NCBI RefSeq assembly: GCF_964275005.1
Contig: NC_092701.1
Span: 36,161,520 to 36,225,519 of the forward strand
Reading direction: 5' to 3'
From: Diadema setosum
Lineage: Eukaryota; Echinodermata; Echinoidea; Diadematoida; Diadematidae
Length of the DNA: 64,000 nt
Shown here: positions 60,042-64,000 of the stretch, one piece after another
Layout of the letters: every line of letters starts with the position of its first letter
Numbering within the stretch: the stretch's first letter is position 1
Notes under the pieces: model-generated
The model's database searches: none
Told to the model about the DNA's origin: nothing
What the model saw: only the letters and a program-made list of their open reading frames with translations
Made by a program: the position numbers and the translations under genes

Positions 60042-61020
60042 TTTCGCTCCTCCACCCTACGACGACCTTTATCTGTATAGACGAGAATATCGAGAAGAAC
60101 CAAGAATAAAGATATTGAGAATAATGTCACATATTAAATGCCACTTCTAAAAAGCTATCTAAACATTAATCATTCCCCCCAAAAAAAATAACGAAAAAAA
60201 AATATGTAAACTCAGACTTTGCAACTTTATGCAGCACAGATGATATTGCTTACTCCACGTGACACTCGCATGACCCTCAAAATAGATTTGACTCCTATAC
60301 GTAAAATATCTCATTTTTTTTTCTAACAGGTTGTTGTATGCCTTTACCTGTAAATGTATGTACATACGGTAAAGTTTGCCTGTATAGACCACGAGATAGA
60401 GATGATAATTGAAACATCTGGAAATCTATCTCTTATACAGTATAATGTATTTATTGTGTCGAAGGTTCAGGGCCCACCCCTGGGCCGTAGTGAGTTACCC
60501 TTTTAAAGCTTTATCAATATTTATTTTGTGTTCCCCGCTTCGTGATATGCTTTTTGTAAGATGTTACAACTAATGGTTCCAAAGAACATGAAATTGTTCA
60601 TAGTTTGGATGATCACTTTAGCTTGTTGGTTTGGTATAGACCCTTTTGATATTGTAAGCAAAGTCCTAATGGTGGAGGATGAATTTTGAACCCTTCTAAG
60701 AACTATGTTTTGGCCTTTAAAAGAAAAATAAAACGCAAATAACATGAGACGACTGCATTATTTTGTGACGACATGTATAGTGCAACGATAGAAATAAAAA
60801 TACAAAGAAAATTCAACATATTTTCACTTTTCCATGGCGCTATGAAATAAGAGGAATTGACTTATATAAAAAGATTATCCTCATATAATAAATTACCTTC
60901 ACATAATACTTGCGCCAGTAAAAACTAAAGGGAATGTGGTCTTTTCATAAAAATGAAATTTTGTGTGATTCTCTCAACATTTTCTGTGTACATAGGCCTA
61001 CATGACGACACGAATTATTG
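60042..61020. other. 5' flank of gene 2
   Basis: This holds the upstream region of the probable first exon. GTCGTCGTAG 18 bases before the ATG could be an acceptor. I see no convincing TATA box or other promoter element. Confidence 0.35.
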
Positions 61021-61359
61021 TTGTATCACCCCTAAATGTAATAACAACGCCAAATGTAATATCGACCCTAAATGCAATACACCTTAATCATTGATATAAT
61101 AACAACCCTAAACGTAATACATCTCAACACTAAATGTATGATAATCAAGTCAACCCTAAATGTACTATATTTTAACCCTAAATGTAAGAACCGGAGACAA
61201 TCCTATAATGTAATACATGTCAACCCTAAATGTAATAACAATCCTAAATGTAACATATTATGTCAACCCTAAATGTAGCATTCACCCTAACTGTCATATA
61301 TCTTTATACCCTAAAATGTAATATCCACCCTAAATGTAATACATTTTAACCCCAAATGT

Positions 61360-61412
61360 AAATGATGCCATACGGAGAATAAATAAATCAAATCAAATCA
61401 AATCAAATAAAT
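61360..61412 (+). mobile_element. short LINE tail inside the minisatellite
   Basis: GATGCCATACGGAGAATAAA followed by (AAATC)n interrupts the minisatellite, matching the tail type of the LINE at 47911. It may be a severely truncated insertion. Confidence 0.4.
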
Positions 61413-62852
61413 GTAATAACGATCCTAAATGTAATACATTTTAACGCTAAATGTAATAAAGGCCCTCGATGTAAAACTGTAAACATATGATAAGATAACT
61501 GTAAACAATCATGAACACAGAACGACTGGAATGCAAGCTGTTTGTGTGATAGTATGATAAAGGTAATATAATTAAAAACTATGTCACATGGACATAATTA
61601 ACTTTGAGTAAACAAACGAAAATGTAAGACTTTGTGTGATTCTACCTGGGTAAACAACAAAAGCAAATCTAAGCAACTATTGCTGCTCTTAAAAGATGCA
61701 CACTGGATATGCAACATACATGAGATCAAGGGGGGGGGGCGGGTAAAGAAGAAGGAAACTTAGCAGACAGTATTACAGCGGAAAACAATATACATGTATT
61801 ACACAAGTTTAAAACAGAAATAGTGGGGCATAAGTCGCGGAAAATGCTAGGGGCCTGTCACGAAGAGGCAATTTGCGTATGAGTGGATCAACTTATGATA
61901 CAATGATGAGAGTCAGATGATATTTGGCGATGACTTATTAAAGGAATGTTTCAATTGTCTGTCATTTTTTATGTTGATATCCGGGAAATTACAGAGCCAC
62001 TATAGAAAGAAAAATTGGTTTTGTGTACAAACTGCACGTATTCAAGGTAATTAACTGTAAGTTGGTGGATTGATGGTTTATATTGAGTTTGCAGATGGTT
62101 TGAATTTGATATCAAAAAGCTTTGGTAAAACCTAAATGTTCTATTTATGTAGGCCTATACGCTGACACAGTTGTAATTATAACTCATTTTCAGTGAGTCT
62201 TCTTTTTTTTTTCACAAAATAATACATCAGTGTGTGATCTCGAAGAAATCTGTATAATTATCTGTATTATATAATCTGTATAATTATCTGTATAATTTCT
62301 TCTTCTTCTTCTTCTTAATCAGAAGGAGAAGAAGAAGACGAAATTATACAGATAATACTTTTTTTAACTTTGTAAAAGTAGAATTTGATCTAAATACGAT
62401 GAATGCGTGTTTCCAACGGACGTATCCCACTCCGTTTTTGTACACTCACGTATATAGAAGTAAAGTCTAAAAATGGTGTATGTTTAGGTAAACAAGTTTT
62501 AATTTCATTGATGATATTCGAACAAAAAGTACAAGATACTATCTTGAATGCGCTTTGCATGAGAGTTAATTGTCTGTAAAACTAAACTGCGAGGTTTACT
62601 TTCCCATTTTCTTTGCTCAATTTTCCAGTAATAAATTATATTCATTTCTGGTCAGTTTTCCTCTGTTTACGTTTGTTACATACTCAAAAAAGCTGCATCA
62701 CTTCGGTGATCCCTCGCATTTATCCCCAAGTTGAATTATCCTTCGGGTTTATGCCAGGTTTAAGTGCGTGCGTGTGTGTCACACACAAAGCGCGTAGCTT
62801 CTGACCATCCGAGCATTGAGAATTTAGGGTTTCTGGGACGAACACTGAATTA

Positions 62853-63346
62853 GGGCTTTCTATAGCTCAGTCGGTAGAGCACCGGGCCGCGAAATTATTT
62901 TTCCCGCATAAGTTCCGGACCCCAAGTCTAAAAACTTCAATTTATTGACGGAATAAACGGCAATATAATGTGAGATACTATTTGTATTACATGCAATACT
63001 TTCGGTGTGTTGAAAACTTTAAAAGTTCAATAATTTAATTAAGAAATGTAGTACCTCCCCCCCCCCCCAAAAAAAAAAAAAAGCAAAAAGTGGGATTTGA
63101 AGCAAAAAGTGGGACTCGAACCTGGGACCTCGAGTGTATGAGTCTGAACGTATATCATTTGCCACACGAGATATCGCTGCAAGCAAATGTTCTTTTTCCC
63201 TTCTTAGAGCGTCTTGTTAATGATTACGTCATACGGTCTAATGAATATTCATACATTCTCTCACGGGGTCCGGAACTTATGTGGGAAAGATGATTTAGCC
63301 ACCGGGCCAGCAATCACGAGGTCTCGGGTTCAAATCCCGATGGAAT
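62853..63346 (+). tRNA. tRNA-like sequence (SINE head or tRNA pseudogene) split by a transposon
   Basis: The 5' part at 62853-62888 has GGGCTTTCTATAGCTCAGTC and a good D arm (GCTC..GAGC). The 3' part at 63301-63346 has a perfect T arm (TCGGG-TTCAAAT-CCCGA). Joined without the insert it would be about 76 bases, with one mismatch in the acceptor stem. The anticodon arm is poor, so it is likely a SINE head rather than a working tRNA. Confidence 0.55.
62889..63300. mobile_element. small hAT-like DNA transposon with 8-bp target duplication
   Basis: ACCGGGCC flanks it at 62881-62888 and 63301-63308. The ends are inverted repeats of about 35 bases that share TCCC.CATAAGTTCCGGACCCC. The interior holds a C-run and A-run near 63058-63080 and, on the minus strand, a B-box-like GGTTCGAGTCCCA near 63110-63125. 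No transposase. Confidence 0.75.
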
Positions 63347-63786
63347 CCCATTTTCTTTGCTCAATTTTCCAATAATAGGTTTACTTTTTGTATAAGTTGT
63401 TAAGGAAAATGTTACCAGACAAATCATGTTACATTATGACTGAGAAACATTTAGGGTTAAGATGTATTATATCTAGGATGGATACATTTAGGGTTAAAAA
63501 TTATTAAATTTAGGGTCGATATTACATTAAGGGTCGTTATTACATTTAGGATTGTTATTACATTTAGAGATGACATGTATTAAACCATAGGGTTGTCTCC
63601 GGTTATAAGGTTAAAATGTATTACATAGAGTTGACTCGATTATTACATTTAGCGTTAAAATGTATGACATTTAGGGTTTTTGTTACATTTAGGGTTAAGA
63701 TGTATTACATTTAGGGTCGATATTACATTTAGCGTTGTTATTACATTTAGGGGTGATACAAATCGTAACTTAGACCTATAGTTGTC

Positions 63787-63860
63787 AACGGATTGTGCGA
63801 TTTTCCTCAAACTTCGCTAATAAGCTATACATTGCTGCATTCACTCAATGCACACGCCCT
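63787..63860 (-). repeat. single arm of the 9127-9645 repeat family
   Basis: GATTTTCCTCAAACTT and GCATTCACTCAATGC match the arms at 9127-9215 and 9551-9645. Confidence 0.5.
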
Positions 63861-64000
63861 TGTGTTTCACTCCCTTTTAAAGGAAAGTGACACCCAAATG
63901 TTTGTATATGTGGATTTTAAAGTTTCTGTACCACGATCGCTGGATGAGTATACCACTATAATTAACGAAGTCATGCATGTACGATATATAAAGAAAATTG

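Larger units (their letters stand above)
61021..63762. mobile_element. large element with minisatellite inverted ends
   Basis: The left end TTGTATCACCCCTAAATGTA is matched by TACATTTAGGGGTGATACAA at the right. Each end is built from repeats of about 18-20 bases (TAACCCTAAATGTAATACAT type), at 61021-61470 and, reversed, 63440-63762. The 1.9-kb interior has no protein frame; it carries a hairpin at 62283-62357, a split tRNA-like sequence and a small DNA transposon. Confidence 0.75.

Overview
The window is eukaryotic, AT-rich, intron-containing animal DNA crowded with transposable elements. Host coding sequence is sparse. The mix of NXPE-type genes, a tRNA-derived SINE, many palindromic DNA elements and CR1/L2-like LINEs suggests a marine invertebrate deuterostome, probably an echinoderm. 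This is an inference from style; no marker gene fixes the species.

The host content is two genes of the NXPE family (neurexophilin-like domain plus PC-esterase domain), both on the minus strand and in head-to-tail order. Gene 1 (exons at 15909-16043, 14373-14966, 13601-13770, 11317-11363, 9683-10506) reads as a complete 589-residue type II membrane or secreted protein. Gene 2 (38660-39241, 37662-37828, 37074-37129, 35873-36684, with a probable first exon at 59880-60041) reads as 592 residues. I rebuilt both from splice sites. All exons join in frame, and the two genes share the same intron phases (0, 0, 2, 1), so they are old tandem duplicates. Both probably act in the secretory pathway on glycan or glycoprotein substrates.

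Layout: 1-9.6 kb is gene-free and holds a TTAA-flanked DNA element, a perfect 78-bp-arm hairpin and two inverted-repeat elements. 9.7-16.1 kb is gene 1. 17-35 kb is gene-free, with a foldback element, LINE 3' ends, dispersed TTAA MITEs, minisatellites and a large near-perfect palindrome at 34.4-35.6 kb. 35.9-39.2 kb is the body of gene 2. 39.2-59.9 kb is its probable first intron, about 20.6 kb, filled with at least six LINE insertions or remnants; one carries an inverted 5' half and clear 14-bp target duplications. 60-64 kb holds the 5' flank of gene 2 and a 2.7-kb element whose inverted ends are minisatellites; inside it a tRNA-like sequence is split by a small transposon.

Nothing here is a convincing new multi-gene system. 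The most useful points are the two NXPE gene models, the changed catalytic-site residue in gene 2, the twin-primed LINE, the tRNA-like sequence split with an 8-bp duplication, and several very young palindromes.
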